Shown: positions 1 through 9,793 of the stretch, one piece after another
How positions within the stretch are numbered: the stretch's first letter is position 1
Layout: every line of letters starts with the position of its first letter
Source of the DNA: Pseudomonas nitroreducens
GTDB taxonomy: Bacteria; Pseudomonadota; Gammaproteobacteria; Pseudomonadales; Pseudomonadaceae
NCBI RefSeq assembly: GCF_024170165.1
Contig: NZ_JALJXP010000010.1
Span: 220,397-284,396 of the forward strand
Reading direction: 5' to 3'
Length of the DNA stretch: 64,000 bases
The notes under the pieces: model-generated
Told to the model about the DNA's origin: nothing
Databases searched by the model: none
What the model saw: the letters and a program-made list of their open reading frames with translations, nothing else
Program-made: the position numbers and the translations under genes

Positions 1-3000
1 CAACCCTGGCCTTGTAGGCGATGGCGTTGTCCATGAGGTACTTGAAGAGCTGGTCCGCCTCACCCCACCCCGCCAGGGTGTTCTGCCCGGTGCGGTTGTA
101 CAGGGCCTGCTGCACCAGGCGTTGTTCGTAGAGGCCGTCGCCCAGGCGTTTCTGGGCCTTGTCCGGGTCGTAGCCGAGCAGGCCGAGGAGGTAGTCGGAG
201 CTGAGGAAGCTCTTGAGGCTGGTGAGCTCGGGGTTGGTTTCGATGAGGTATTTGTGGCTGTTGTCGGGGCGCGCGGTGCTGGGGACGCCCTGGACCTGGG
301 CGACGTTCCAGGAGGGTGCGCTGGCGCTGTCCGGGGCCTGGGGGCCGCCGTCGAGGTGGACGGCTTCGGCGCTGTCACGGGCGCCGCCGGTGCGCTGGGC
401 GCCGCCGCTGATACCGGTGCTGTTCCACTGCAGGTCGTCGGCGCGGCCGCCGGCGCCATCGAGGCTGCGCTCGCGCTGGGTGAGCTGGATGGTCTGGCCG
501 CTGAAGCTGTAGCTGCCGCCGGCTTCGATGGTCTGCGCGCCGCTCTGGGTGCCTTCCTGGCCACTGAGACGGAACAGGCCGTTGCTCCCCTGGGGAAGGC
601 TGAAGCTGGGTTGGCTCACGGGGTCGATGCGCTGTTCGGCCAGGCCTGCGGGCAAGGGTTGAGCCAGGGTGGGCGCAATGGACAGGCGCTCCACCGGCTC
701 GACGGTGCCCCCAGCGGTCACCTGGCCGGCACCGGAGTCGTTCTGGTAGGCGGAGATGACGCTGTTGTTGAGGTGCTGGCTGGCGTCGATGCGGACGTCG
801 CCGCCGGCCTGGATGGTGGCGGAGGCGATGGGTGTGCCGGTGATGTCGACGCTGTAGCGGATCAGCTTCTGGAAGCTGTTGGGCCCGGGGTAGCCGCCGG
901 CTTCGAGGACTTCCAGCACGCTCAGGGCGCCCGGTTGGTAGTCCGGGGAGCTGGGGTCGTTGTAGCGATTGAAGGCGTCGCGGGCGGCGACGAAGTTTTT
1001 GTATTCGAGGGTGCGGCGAGTGTAGTAGTGGCCGTCGAAGTGGTTCTCGACGCCACCCCCTGCGCCGACGTTGTCGAGGGTGTCGGCGTTCACCGCGATA
1101 TCGCTGGCAGCCCAGATGGCGCTGAAGCGGTTGGTGAACTGGCTGCCACTGAAGCTGAGGCTGCCGCCCGAGCGCAGGTAGGCGCTGGCGGAGTCGGCGG
1201 TGAGGATGTCTTCGAAGGTTTCGACGGTGTAGAAGTCGAGCTCGCAACCATTGCCGGCGCAGCGGTCGTCGCGGCGGAATTCGACATGGCCGGAGATGCG
1301 CTGCCGCTCGACTTCGAGGATGTCCTTGCGATTGAGCAGGACGCTGCTGTGCAGGCTCATGTCGCCCAGGCTTTCCAGTGTGCCGGAGATGTTTTCCAGG
1401 GTGCCGGTCCAGGCGCCGGCGTCATTCGCTGCAAGGTCCAGACGGCCCAGGCTGTAGATGTCGGCATAGCGGTTGGTCAGCCCGCCGCTGACGCGCAGGG
1501 TCATGTCGTCGCCGCTGAAGAGCAGCGCGCCATTGCTTTCGCCGTCGTTGAGCAGGTCGCCGGTGTTGATCCGCAACTGGCCGGCGCTGCCGAGGGTGCC
1601 GTGGTTGTTCAGCGTGCCGCTGTTGGCGGTGAGGCTGCCGGCGGCGGTGACGCGGCCGTGGTTGCTCAAGGTGCCGGCGCCGAGGGTGACGTTTTGCCCA
1701 CCGGTGACGCTGGCGCCCTGGCTGATGTCGAGCTGGCTGGCGGAGAGGTTGAGGTCGCCCAGGCTGCTGACGCGGCCGGCGCCGCTGTAGGTGCCGGTCA
1801 GTTGGAGGTCGAGGCTGCCGTCACTGGCGAGCAGGCCGTCGTTGCTCCAGTTGCCGCCGCGCCCGGTCAGGGCCTGGCTGGCAAGCAGCTGGCCGCTGGC
1901 GGTCTGGCTGAACTGGCCGATGTCGAGGTTGAGCCAGCCGGCCTGCAGGACGCTGCTGTTGCTCCAGCGCTCGGCGGTGATGTCGAGGCGGCCGGTGGTG
2001 ATGAAGTGGCCGCCGGCCTGGGTGATCTGCCCGGCGCTGACGCCAAACTGGCCGGTGCCGACGTGCAGGAAAGTGCCGCCGTCGTTGGCGAGCCCGCCGA
2101 GGTTCAGAGCGAGGTCGGTGTTGGCGGTTTCCAGGCGACCGTTGGTGTTGTCGAGGTAGCCGGTGGTGAGCGTCGTGGCGCCGCTTTGGCCGAGGGCGCG
2201 CAGGCGGCCGTTCTGGTTGCGGAGGGAGGCGGTGTTGAGGTCCAGGGTGCCGCTGCTTTCGATCAGGCCGCTTCGGTTGTCCAGGGCGTTGCGCAGGCTG
2301 AAGTCGATGCTCATGGCGCCGATCTGGCCGCCCTGGTTGTCGAGGTTGTCGCCGTTGAGCACGAGGGTCTGCGCGGCATAGAGGCCGCCGCCCTGGTTGT
2401 CGAGGGTGGCGGTGCTGAGGCGGTGGTCGCCGCTGACTGCGGAGAGGTGGCCGCTACGGTTGTCGAGGCCGCTGGTGGCGGTGATGTCGAGGCTGTGCGC
2501 CTGGGTGATGCCGGCGTTGTTGCTGAACCCGCCAGTGATCAGTTTGAGCGCGCCTGTGAGGCTGGCGAGGATGCCGCCGGCACTGTTGTCGAGGCTGGCG
2601 CTGTGGAGGTCGAGGTTACCGCTCTGGCTGAGCAGGCGGCCGTTCTGGTTGCTGATGGCGCCTTGGGTTTCAAGGGTGATGTTGCCCTGCCCTTGCAGGG
2701 TGCCGCCGCTGTTGCTGACGCTGGCGGCGCTGATGGCGAGGCTGCCGGCCTTGCTGAACAGCAGGCCGTCCTGGTCGTTGAGCAGGTCGCCGCGCAGTAC
2801 GAGGGACAGGTCGCCCAGCGCCGCGAGAGTGCCGGCGGCGCGGTTGTCGAAGTGGCCGGCCAGGAGTTGGAGCAGGCCCTGGCTGGCGATCTGGCCTGCC
2901 TGGTTGTCGACGTTGGCGGCACTCAGGTCGAGCCGCGTACCACTGGCGATGACCGAGCGGGCGCCGATATTGAGCAGGTCGCCCAGCAGGTGCAGGTCGA

Positions 3001-6000
3001 GGTTGCCCTGGCTGGTCAGGCTGCCGCCGCTGTTGTCCAGGCGGCGGGCGCTGAGGTTGATGCTGGCGGCGTTGATCTGCCCGCCCTGGTTGAGGAGCTC
3101 GGTCTGCGCCTGGTCGAGGGTGAGTTGCTGCTGGGCGCTGATCACTCCGCCCGCGCGGTTATCCAGTTGGCCGGCGATGCTCAGGCGGGTGCCTTGCTGG
3201 CCGGAGAGGTAGCCACCCTGGTTGTTCAGGCTGGCGGCTCTGACGCTTTGCTGGCCGAGGCTGACCAGGGCACCTTCGCCGTGGTTGTCCAGCGCGCCAC
3301 TGAGGGTGAGGTCGAGGGTCCCGAGCTTGCTGGAGAGGGTGCCGCCCAGGCTGTTGTCTAGGTCGGCGGCGTTGACCAGCAGGCTTTGCCAGCCGGAGAG
3401 CAGGCCCTGGTTGGCGTTGCGCAGGGCGCCGGTGTTGAGGGTGAGTTGCTGGGCGCTGATGATCCGCCCGGCGTCGCCGTTGTCGATACTCGTGGCGTTG
3501 AGGGTGACGCTGTTGGCGCTGGAGATTTCCCCGCCACGGTTGTCGAGGTGGCGCAGGTTGTCGATGCGCAGCAGGCCGCCGACGCTAAGCACGGCGCCAC
3601 GGTTGTCGAGGTCGCCGCCGGCGAGGTCGAGGCTGAGGTCGCCGCCGGTGATCAGCCGGCCTTGTTGCTGGATGAGTTGCTGGACTCGCAGGTTGAGCTG
3701 GCCGCCGGCGGAGAGTTCGCCGCTGTGGCGGTTGTCCACGGTGTTGGCGGTGAGGTCGAGCACGCCCTGGGTGGTGATGAGGCCGCCGCGGTTGTCGATG
3801 TTCTGCGCGCGGAGGGCGAGTTGCTGCTGGCCGCTGATGATGCCGGCCTGGTTGTCGAGGTCGGCGGTCGTGGCATCGAGCCGAGCTTGCGCGGTGAGGC
3901 GACCGTTCTGGTTGTTGACGGCGCCGGTGGTCAGCGTGAGGTCCTGCCCGCCACTCAGGCTGCCACCCTGGTTGTTCAGGCTGGCACTGCGCACGTCGAG
4001 CGTGGTGCCGGCCGCCAGGGCGCCGTCGCCCTGGTTATCCAACTGGCCATCGAGGGCCGCGTCTATTGCGCCCTGGCTGGCGACAGTGCCGCCGATGCTG
4101 TTGTTCAGGGTGCCGGCGCGCAAGGACAGCTGGTGTTTGCCGTAGAGCACGCCCGACTGGCTGTTGTCGATGGCGCCGCCCAGCACCTGCACGCTCAGTT
4201 TGTCGCCGGAGACGAGGCGCCCGCCCTGGTTGTTCAGCCCGGCGAGGGTGAGCCAGAAGCTCTGCTGGCTGGAGATTTCGCCGCCGGCGCTGTTGTCGAG
4301 TTGCGCGAGGTTGCGCAGGAGCAATCGGCCCGGCGTGGCGATCAGGCCGCCGGAGCTGTTGCCGAGGCTGCCGCCGGTGAAATCGAGGTCGATGCCGCCG
4401 TTGCTGACCAGTTGGCCGCCGCCGTGCTGGTCCAGTGCCCGTACCTGGCCGGCCACCTGTCCGGCCGACTCCAGGCGCCCCTTCTCGCTGTTGTCCAGCC
4501 GCGCATAGGCCAGCAGCAGGTCGGCGCCGCTGAGGATGCGCCCGGCCTGGGCGTTGAGCAGTGTGGCGCCGCGCAGGTCCAGCACGCCCTTGGCGCTGAG
4601 CACGCCGCCCTGCCGGTTATCGAGGGTGGCCGCGGTGACGCCGAGGGTGGCGTCGGTGAGCAGTTTGCCGCCCTGGTTGTTCAAGGCGTTGGCGCTGACG
4701 TTCAGCGCCTGCGCACTGGAGAGGGTGCCAGTGCGGTTGTCGACCTGGGCCGCCGTGACCGTGAGCACGCCTTCGCTGATCAGTTGGCCACGGTCATGGT
4801 TGTCCAGCACGCCGGACAGTTGCAGTTCGACGTTGCCCTGGCTGCTGACGCGTCCCTGGCTGTTGTTCAGGTGTCCGCCACGCAGCAGCACAGCGTCCTG
4901 CCCTATCAGGTCGCCGGCCTGGTTGACCAGGTCATCACCGGTCACTTGCAGCCGGCCATCGCTGGCGATGCGCCCGGCGCTGTTGTCGAGTTGGCCTGCA
5001 TCGAGGCTGACGGTGCCGTGGCTGCTGATTTCGCCGCGCTGATTGAGCAGTTCGCCGGCGCGCAGGTCGATTCCGTGGGTGGCGCCGATCCAGCCGCCCT
5101 GGCGATTGTCGAGGGTTTGTGCGGCAAGACCGAGGGCACCGCCACTGAGCAGGCTGCCGCTCTGGTTGTTCAAGCCGCTGACCTGCAGCGTGAAGCCATG
5201 CTGGCTGGACACTTCGCCGCCTGCGCTGTTGTTCAATTGCTCCAGGTTGCGCAGCAGCAGCTGGCCGGGCGTGGTCAGCAGCCCCCCCTGACTGTTGTCG
5301 AGGCTGCCACCGGTGAAATCGAGGTCGATGCCGCCGTTACTGACCAGTTGGCCGCCGCCGTGCTGGTCCAGGCTATTGAGCTGCCCGCTGACCCTGCCAG
5401 CGGCTTCGAGTCGGCCTTGGTTGCTGTTATCGACGCGGGCCTGGCTGAGCAGCAGGTCGGCGCCGCCAAGGACGCGCCCGGACTGACTGTTGAGCAGGCT
5501 GGCGCCACGCAGGTCGATGCGGCCCTTGCCGCTGATGACACCGCCCTGGCGGTTGTCGAGGGTGGCCGCGGCGACGTTGAGCGCCGCGTCAGTCAGCACC
5601 TTGCCGCCCTGGTTGTTCAGGGCATTGGCGCTGATGTTCAGCGCTTGTGCACTGGAGACTGTGCCGGCGCGGTTATCCACCTGCGCCGCCGTGACGGTCA
5701 GAGCACCCTCGCTGCTGAGTTGCCCGCCAGCCTGGTTGTCGAGTGCTCCTGAGAGTTCGAGGGTCAGGTCGCGCTGGCTGCTGAGCACCCCGCCCTGGCT
5801 GTTGTCGAGCGTGGCGCCGTGCAGGCTCAGGCCCTGCTGGCTGAGCAGGCTGCCGCCCTGGTTGACCAGGCGATCCACCTGAACTTGCAGGCCGGCATCG
5901 CCGAGCAGTTGGCCGCCGCTGTTGTCGGCGCGGGTAGCCTGAACCGTCAGGGTGCCGCGACTGGAGATCGCCGCGCCCTGATTGAACAGCTCCGTGGTGC

Positions 6001-7966
6001 GCAACTCGAGCGCATTCATGGCGCCGACCCAGCCGCCCTGGCGGTTGATCAGTTGCTGCGCGAGGACTTGTAGCGAGGCTTCGCTGAGCAGCTCGCCGCC
6101 GTTCTGTTCGAAGCGTTCGACCTGGGCGAGGAGATTGCCCTTGGCGCCGATCCGCCCGCCACTGGCGTTCAGGACGGTGCGGGCGTTGAGTATCAGGGCG
6201 GCAGTGTCGCTCTGGATCAAGCCCGCGTTGCTCAGACTCTCCAGCGCCAGATTCAGGTCGCGCCGGGCAACGACACGACCTTGATCACGGTTGTCCAGGC
6301 TGCCGTCGGAAAGGTTCACCGAGGCATCGCCGACGATCTGGCCGCCCCGGTTGTCCAGCGCGGCGGCCTGAACGGCCAACTCGCCCTGGCTGGAGATCAG
6401 CCCGCCGCCCTGGTTGCTCAACTGACCGGCACGCACCCATTGGGCGCCCTCGCTGCGCAGGCTGCCGCCCTGGCTGTTGTTCAGTGCCCCAGTAACCTGG
6501 GCGCTGAGCATCCCGTCGGTGGACAGCAGCCCCTGCTGGCTGTTGTCCAGCGTGCCGAGCGTCAGGTTCAGCGCCTGCGCGGCGCTGAACAGGCCCAGTC
6601 GGTTGTCCAGGGTGCCACCCTGCACCTGGATGAAGGCCGCACTGACCTCGCCGCCGCGGTTGCCCAGCAGCCGCCCGGACAGGCTCAGGGCGTTACTGGC
6701 CAGCACCCGGCCCTGGTTGTTCAGGGTGGTGGTGTTGACCGTGGTGTTGCTCGCGCGCAGGCTGGCGCCCGGTGCGTTGTCGAGCATGCCGCTGACGGTG
6801 GCCTCAAGGTTGCGACTGGCGACCACGCTGCCGCTGTTACGCAGGTTCTGCGTGGCGATCGCCACGTCGCCCTGGGCGTTGCGGCTGTTGTCCGGGTTGA
6901 CGCCGGCTTCGAGGATGCCGTTGTTGCCGATCTGCGCGGCGCTGACCTGCACGCGCGAACCGGCAGCCACCTGGCCCTGGTTGCTCAGCGTGCCATTGGC
7001 CGCCAACTCGACGTCACCCGCCGCATAGGCCGGGCCGCTGACGCTGATGTCCTGCGCCTTGGCGCGCAGGCTGCCGGCGGAACTGGCCTGCGAAAACGTC
7101 AGCTGGCCGTTGGCGTCGATCTGGATATCGCCGGCACTGGCGGCCATGTTGCCGGCCAGCCTCACTCCCACGCCCTGCTCCGTACCCACCAGGCGGATGG
7201 CGCCGGCGTACATACCGCCCAGCGCCGAGCTGTCGATGGCCAACTGCGGCTTCGGGCTGCCGTCGTCCGGCTTGGCGGTGGCAGCGAGACTTTCCGCATC
7301 CACCTGATTACGCCCGGCCACCACGGTCAGTTGGTTGGCATGCAAGGCGGCATTGATTCGGGTAGCGCGGCTGATCAGCTCGAAGCGATCCTGGTCGAGC
7401 CCGTTCAGCCCCGTCCCTTCGATGGCAATCTCGCCGCCGCTGACGTCGTAACCCTGCAGGCGCCCGGCATCCAGCAACGGCTTGCCGGTGGTCAGCGTCG
7501 CCCTTGGCGTGTTGATGAAGCCGCAACCGTTGCAGGTGATCCCATGGGGGTTGGCGACTATGACGTGGGCGGCCTGCCCGGCCACTTCGGTGTAGCCGCG
7601 CAGTTGCGAGGGGTTGGCCCCGGTGACTTCGTTGAGGATCTTGTTGGCCGCGCCGCCCTTGAGGTTCGGGTTGCCGACGATCATCCCGCCCCGCTGGGTG
7701 ATCTGGGTCTTGTCGATGGCGTTGTTGAGGATCAGCCCCTGCTCGCCGACGTTGTAGTCGCTGAACCTGTTGTGGGAGAGGCCCGCTCCGTTGGGCGTGG
7801 CGATGTTGACGATGGGCACGCCATTGCCCGCCGCACCTACCGTGGTGTTGCCACCCGCTGCCGAATCCACCGCCAGCTCTGCCGCCGCCGCAACAAGGGG
7901 GTTGAGGATCAGCAGCCCCGACAGGACGCTGGCGAGCAGTTGGCAGGCGGGGTGGCGAATGTCCAT
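1..7966 (-). CDS. Filamentous hemagglutinin / CdiA-like two-partner-secretion exoprotein (3' end outside window)
   Basis: The frame is open from an ATG at 7966 to the left edge, about 2,655 residues, with the C-terminus missing. It starts with a signal peptide (MDIRHPACQLLASVLSGLL, cleavage near AAA-AEL), followed by a TPS secretion domain at about residues 40-165 with the diagnostic NPNL and NPHGI motifs and a CNGCGF pair. A very long array of about 20-residue FHA repeats (LDNRGG/LNNQGG type) runs to about residue 2,200. Near the left edge is the conserved HKYLIETNPELTSLKSF block, which in Pseudomonas FhaB/CdiA proteins comes before the C-terminal region. Such proteins are exported through a TpsB (FhaC/CdiB) pore and act as adhesins or contact-dependent toxin carriers; whether a toxin tip follows cannot be seen. 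No TpsB gene lies on the 5' side, where hemN is found instead. The upstream GAGACGCGCAAG gives only a weak ribosome site. Confidence 0.93.
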   Translation of the reverse strand, partial: MDIRHPACQLLASVLSGLLILNPLVAAAAELAVDSAAGGNTTVGAAGNGVPIVNIATPNGAGLSHNRFSDYNVGEQGLILNNAIDKTQITQRGGMIVGNPNLKGGAANKILNEVTGANPSQLRGYTEVAGQAAHVIVANPHGITCNGCGFINTPRATLTTGKPLLDAGRLQGYDVSGGEIAIEGTGLNGLDQDRFELISRATRINAALHANQLTVVAGRNQVDAESLAATAKPDDGSPKPQLAIDSSALGGMYAGAIRLVGTEQGVGVRLAGNMAASAGDIQIDANGQLTFSQASSAGSLRAKAQDISVSGPAYAAGDVELAANGTLSNQGQVAAGSRVQVSAAQIGNNGILEAGVNPDNSRNAQGDVAIATQNLRNSGSVVASRNLEATVSGMLDNAPGASLRASNTTVNTTTLNNQGRVLASNALSLSGRLLGNRGGEVSAAFIQVQGGTLDNRLGLFSAAQALNLTLGTLDNSQQGLLSTDGMLSAQVTGALNNSQGGSLRSEGAQWVRAGQLSNQGGGLISSQGELAVQAAALDNRGGQIVGDASVNLSDGSLDNRDQGRVVARRDLNLALESLSNAGLIQSDTAALILNARTVLNASGGRIGAKGNLLAQVERFEQNGGELLSEASLQVLAQQLINRQGGWVGAMNALELRTTELFNQGAAISSRGTLTVQATRADNSGGQLLGDAGLQVQVDRLVNQGGSLLSQQGLSLHGATLDNSQGGVLSSQRDLTLELSGALDNQAGGQLSSEGALTVTAAQVDNRAGTVSSAQALNISANALNNQGGKVLTDAALNVAAATLDNRQGGVISGKGRIDLRGASLLNSQSGRVLGGADLLLSQARVDNSNQGRLEAAGRVSGQLNSLDQHGGGQLVSNGGIDLDFTGGSLDNSQGGLLTTPGQLLLRNLEQLNNSAGGEVSSQHGFTLQVSGLNNQSGSLLSGGALGLAAQTLDNRQGGWIGATHGIDLRAGELLNQRGEISSHGTVSLDAGQLDNSAGRIASDGRLQVTGDDLVNQAGDLIGQDAVLLRGGHLNNSQGRVSSQGNVELQLSGVLDNHDRGQLISEGVLTVTAAQVDNRTGTLSSAQALNVSANALNNQGGKLLTDATLGVTAATLDNRQGGVLSAKGVLDLRGATLLNAQAGRILSGADLLLAYARLDNSEKGRLESAGQVAGQVRALDQHGGGQLVSNGGIDLDFTGGSLGNSSGGLIATPGRLLLRNLAQLDNSAGGEISSQQSFWLTLAGLNNQGGRLVSGDKLSVQVLGGAIDNSQSGVLYGKHQLSLRAGTLNNSIGGTVASQGAIDAALDGQLDNQGDGALAAGTTLDVRSASLNNQGGSLSGGQDLTLTTGAVNNQNGRLTAQARLDATTADLDNQAGIISGQQQLALRAQNIDNRGGLITTQGVLDLTANTVDNRHSGELSAGGQLNLRVQQLIQQQGRLITGGDLSLDLAGGDLDNRGAVLSVGGLLRIDNLRHLDNRGGEISSANSVTLNATSIDNGDAGRIISAQQLTLNTGALRNANQGLLSGWQSLLVNAADLDNSLGGTLSSKLGTLDLTLSGALDNHGEGALVSLGQQSVRAASLNNQGGYLSGQQGTRLSIAGQLDNRAGGVISAQQQLTLDQAQTELLNQGGQINAASINLSARRLDNSGGSLTSQGNLDLHLLGDLLNIGARSVIASGTRLDLSAANVDNQAGQIASQGLLQLLAGHFDNRAAGTLAALGDLSLVLRGDLLNDQDGLLFSKAGSLAISAASVSNSGGTLQGQGNITLETQGAISNQNGRLLSQSGNLDLHSASLDNSAGGILASLTGALKLITGGFSNNAGITQAHSLDITATSGLDNRSGHLSAVSGDHRLSTATLDNQGGGLYAAQTLVLNGDNLDNQGGQIGAMSIDFSLRNALDNRSGLIESSGTLDLNTASLRNQNGRLRALGQSGATTLTTGYLDNTNGRLETANTDLALNLGGLANDGGTFLHVGTGQFGVSAGQITQAGGHFITTGRLDITAERWSNSSVLQAGWLNLDIGQFSQTASGQLLASQALTGRGGNWSNDGLLASDGSLDLQLTGTYSGAGRVSSLGDLNLSASQLDISQGASVTGGQNVTLGAGTLSNHGRVTAAGSLTANSGTLNNHGTLGSAGQLRINTGDLLNDGESNGALLFSGDDMTLRVSGGLTNRYADIYSLGRLDLAANDAGAWTGTLENISGTLESLGDMSLHSSVLLNRKDILEVERQRISGHVEFRRDDRCAGNGCELDFYTVETFEDILTADSASAYLRSGGSLSFSGSQFTNRFSAIWAASDIAVNADTLDNVGAGGGVENHFDGHYYTRRTLEYKNFVAARDAFNRYNDPSSPDYQPGALSVLEVLEAGGYPGPNSFQKLIRYSVDITGTPIASATIQAGGDVRIDASQHLNNSVISAYQNDSGAGQVTAGGTVEPVERLSIAPTLAQPLPAGLAEQRIDPVSQPSFSLPQGSNGLFRLSGQEGTQSGAQTIEAGGSYSFSGQTIQLTQRERSLDGAGGRADDLQWNSTGISGGAQRTGGARDSAEAVHLDGGPQAPDSASAPSWNVAQVQGVPSTARPDNSHKYLIETNPELTSLKSFLSSDYLLGLLGYDPDKAQKRLGDGLYEQRLVQQALYNRTGQNTLAGWGEADQLFKYLMDNAIAYKARV
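4141..6016 (-). repeat. 936-bp (312-codon) tandem duplication inside the hemagglutinin gene
   Basis: Two adjacent blocks, roughly 4141-5080 and 5081-6016, align without gaps at a constant offset of 936 bp. Matched anchors include 4376 with 5312, 4671 with 5607, and about 5080 with 6016. The copies have diverged at scattered third and first codon positions but keep frame, so the protein carries two related 312-residue blocks of FHA repeats. The outer boundaries are approximate because the flanking repeats are also similar. Confidence 0.8.
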
Positions 7967-8080
7967 CTTGCGCGTCTCGTCACAAATAACCGGGACGCAA
8001 ATCCTAGGGACTAGGCAAGCACGGAAATATCAGCCAGTTCCCTCCCTGGCGTGGGATCGGTCTTCATCTACCCAAACGAC

Positions 8081-8107
8081 AACGGCCCGCCAGGAAGGCG
8101 GGCCGTT
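8081..8107 (-). terminator. Rho-independent terminator after hemN
   Basis: An 11-bp perfect stem (AACGGCCCGCC / GGCGGGCCGTT) with a 5-nt loop lies 23 nt past the hemN stop. On the minus strand it is followed by GTCGTTTGGG, a short U-containing tail. It separates hemN from the hemagglutinin gene, which is transcribed in the same direction. Confidence 0.75.
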
Positions 8108-8129
8108 CTGCATCGGAAAACAAACAGTG

Positions 8130-9527
8130 TCAGATGGTGCGCGAGAAGCGCTCCTGCTGCGCGCCCCCCAGGTAGGCGTCGAAAGCCATGGCCACGCTGC
8201 GCATCATCAGCTGGCCCTGGGGCAGCAGCACCAGCGCGTCGTCGTGCAGTTCGATCAGGCCGTCGCCGACCTGCTCCTGCAACTGACGCAGCGCGCCCTC
8301 GAAGTACTCGCCAAAGCGAATGCCATGGCGCTCCTCCAGCGGGGCGTAGTCCACCCGGCCATGGCACATCAGCGCGCTGATCACCTCGCGGCGCAGGCGG
8401 TCGTCGTCGGTCAGGCGATAGCCCTTGTGCACCGGCAGCAGGCCCTCATTGAGCCGCGCGTAGTACTGCGACAGCTCCTTCACGTTCTGTCCGTAGGTGT
8501 CACCGACCTTGCTGATGGACGACACACCGAGGGCGATCAGGTCGCAGTCGGCATGGGTCGAATAGCCCTGGAAGTTACGCTGCAGGGTGCCGTTGCTGCG
8601 GGCCACGGTGAGTTCGTCGTCCGGCAGGGAAAAATGGTCCATGCCGATGTAGACGTAGCCCGCTTCGGTCAGGCGCTGGATGGTCAGCTCCAGCAGTTCC
8701 AGCTTGCGCTCCGGTGGCGGCATGTCCTCGCGGCGGATCAGCCGCTGCGCGCGTACCCGCTCGGGCAGGTGGGCGTAGCTGTAGGCGGCGATGCGGTCGG
8801 GGCGCAGGGCGATGATCTTGCCGAGGGTGGTGTCGAAGCTCGCCACGGTCTGCAGCGGCAGGCCATAGATCAGGTCCACCGAGACCGACTTGAACTTCGC
8901 CTCGCGCGCCGCCGCCACCAGGTCGAAGACCTGCTGCTCGCTCTGCACGCGGTTGACTGCTTCCTGCACCTTCTCGTCGAAATCCTGCACGCCGAAGCTC
9001 AGGCGGTTGAAGCCCTGGGCGCGCAGCTCGGCGATGCGCTCGCGGCTGATGGTGCGCGGGTCGACCTCGATGGAGAATTCGTGGGCGTCGCTTTCGTCGA
9101 GGTTGAAATGCTCGCGCAGGCTGTCCATCACCTCGCTGAGCTGCTCGCTGGTCAGGTAGGTCGGCGTGCCGCCGCCCAGGTGCAGCTGGGTGAGCTTGCG
9201 CGTGCCGTCGAACAGCTCGGCCTGCATGGCGATCTCGCGCTTGAGGTAATCCAGGTACTCCACGGCGCGGTGGGTCTTCTGGGTGATGATCTTGTTGCAG
9301 GCGCAGTAGTAGCAGAGGCTCTTGCAGAACGGGATATGGATGTACACCGAGAGCGGCTTGGCCGCGCTCCCGTTGCCGGGATGGTTGCTGCGCCGGGCGG
9401 CCGCGCGGTAGTCGTCGGCGGCGAACGCGCCATGGAACTGCGGCGCGGTGGGGTAGGAGGTGTAGCGCGGGCCGGGACGGTCGTACTTCTCCACCAGCGC
9501 GCGGTTGAAACTCATCGATTCGGGCAT
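8130..9527 (-). CDS. hemN: Oxygen-independent coproporphyrinogen III oxidase
   Basis: This radical-SAM enzyme decarboxylates coproporphyrinogen III to protoporphyrinogen IX without oxygen, in the cytoplasm, and so supplies heme during anaerobic growth. The 465-residue product has the SAM cluster motif FCKSLCYYCAC (CX3CX2C) near residue 65, GGGTPT, the HemN-type YIGMDHF and TLQRNFQGY motifs, and ends FSRTI as in Pseudomonas HemN. An in-frame upstream extension to 9692 exists, but ATG 9527 is preceded by AGGAG at proper spacing and gives the family length; ATG 9515 is also possible. It is divergent from narK, which fits the anaerobic role: NarI and other respiratory proteins need heme. A weak Anr-like site lies about 80 nt upstream. 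Confidence 0.95.
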   Translation of the reverse strand: MPESMSFNRALVEKYDRPGPRYTSYPTAPQFHGAFAADDYRAAARRSNHPGNGSAAKPLSVYIHIPFCKSLCYYCACNKIITQKTHRAVEYLDYLKREIAMQAELFDGTRKLTQLHLGGGTPTYLTSEQLSEVMDSLREHFNLDESDAHEFSIEVDPRTISRERIAELRAQGFNRLSFGVQDFDEKVQEAVNRVQSEQQVFDLVAAAREAKFKSVSVDLIYGLPLQTVASFDTTLGKIIALRPDRIAAYSYAHLPERVRAQRLIRREDMPPPERKLELLELTIQRLTEAGYVYIGMDHFSLPDDELTVARSNGTLQRNFQGYSTHADCDLIALGVSSISKVGDTYGQNVKELSQYYARLNEGLLPVHKGYRLTDDDRLRREVISALMCHGRVDYAPLEERHGIRFGEYFEGALRQLQEQVGDGLIELHDDALVLLPQGQLMMRSVAMAFDAYLGGAQQERFSRTI

Positions 9528-9605
9528 GACACGGGCTCCTGAGGCGCTGGCAGTCTGTCGCTGCGAGTCGCCGCCGCACGATACTCCGCTCAAGCTACGC
9601 GCCTC

Positions 9606-9619
9606 CTGCGCAGGATCAA
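9606..9619 (-). promoter_or_regulatory. Candidate Anr/FNR half-site and -10 for hemN
   Basis: On the minus strand TTGAT-CCTG-CGCAG matches the consensus TTGAT-N4-ATCAA at 7 of 10 positions, with one perfect half. A TATCGT hexamer at 9578-9583 lies about 32 nt further downstream, which would place the box near -41.5, the usual activating position. The second half-site is poor, so this is tentative. Confidence 0.35.
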
Positions 9620-9793
9620 GAAGTTCTGTCGTACAGGACGAATCTCCACCTTCCTGCAGTAGCTGCTGATCGAGGGCAGCACGCCTGTTCACGCATTGGC
9701 AATTGAATGGCCATCGCTATTTACTTTTATATACAGCGAAACACCAAGTTGCGCACGTTCGCAGCAATATCCCGCCTCGTTTTGGAATTCCCC

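Noticed and set aside
122..8014. Very long plus-strand open frames opposite the hemagglutinin gene
   Set aside because: They share codon boundaries with the real minus-strand gene, are low-complexity Ala/Val/Gly-rich, and have no signal, domain or ribosome site. GC bias and repeat periodicity explain them.
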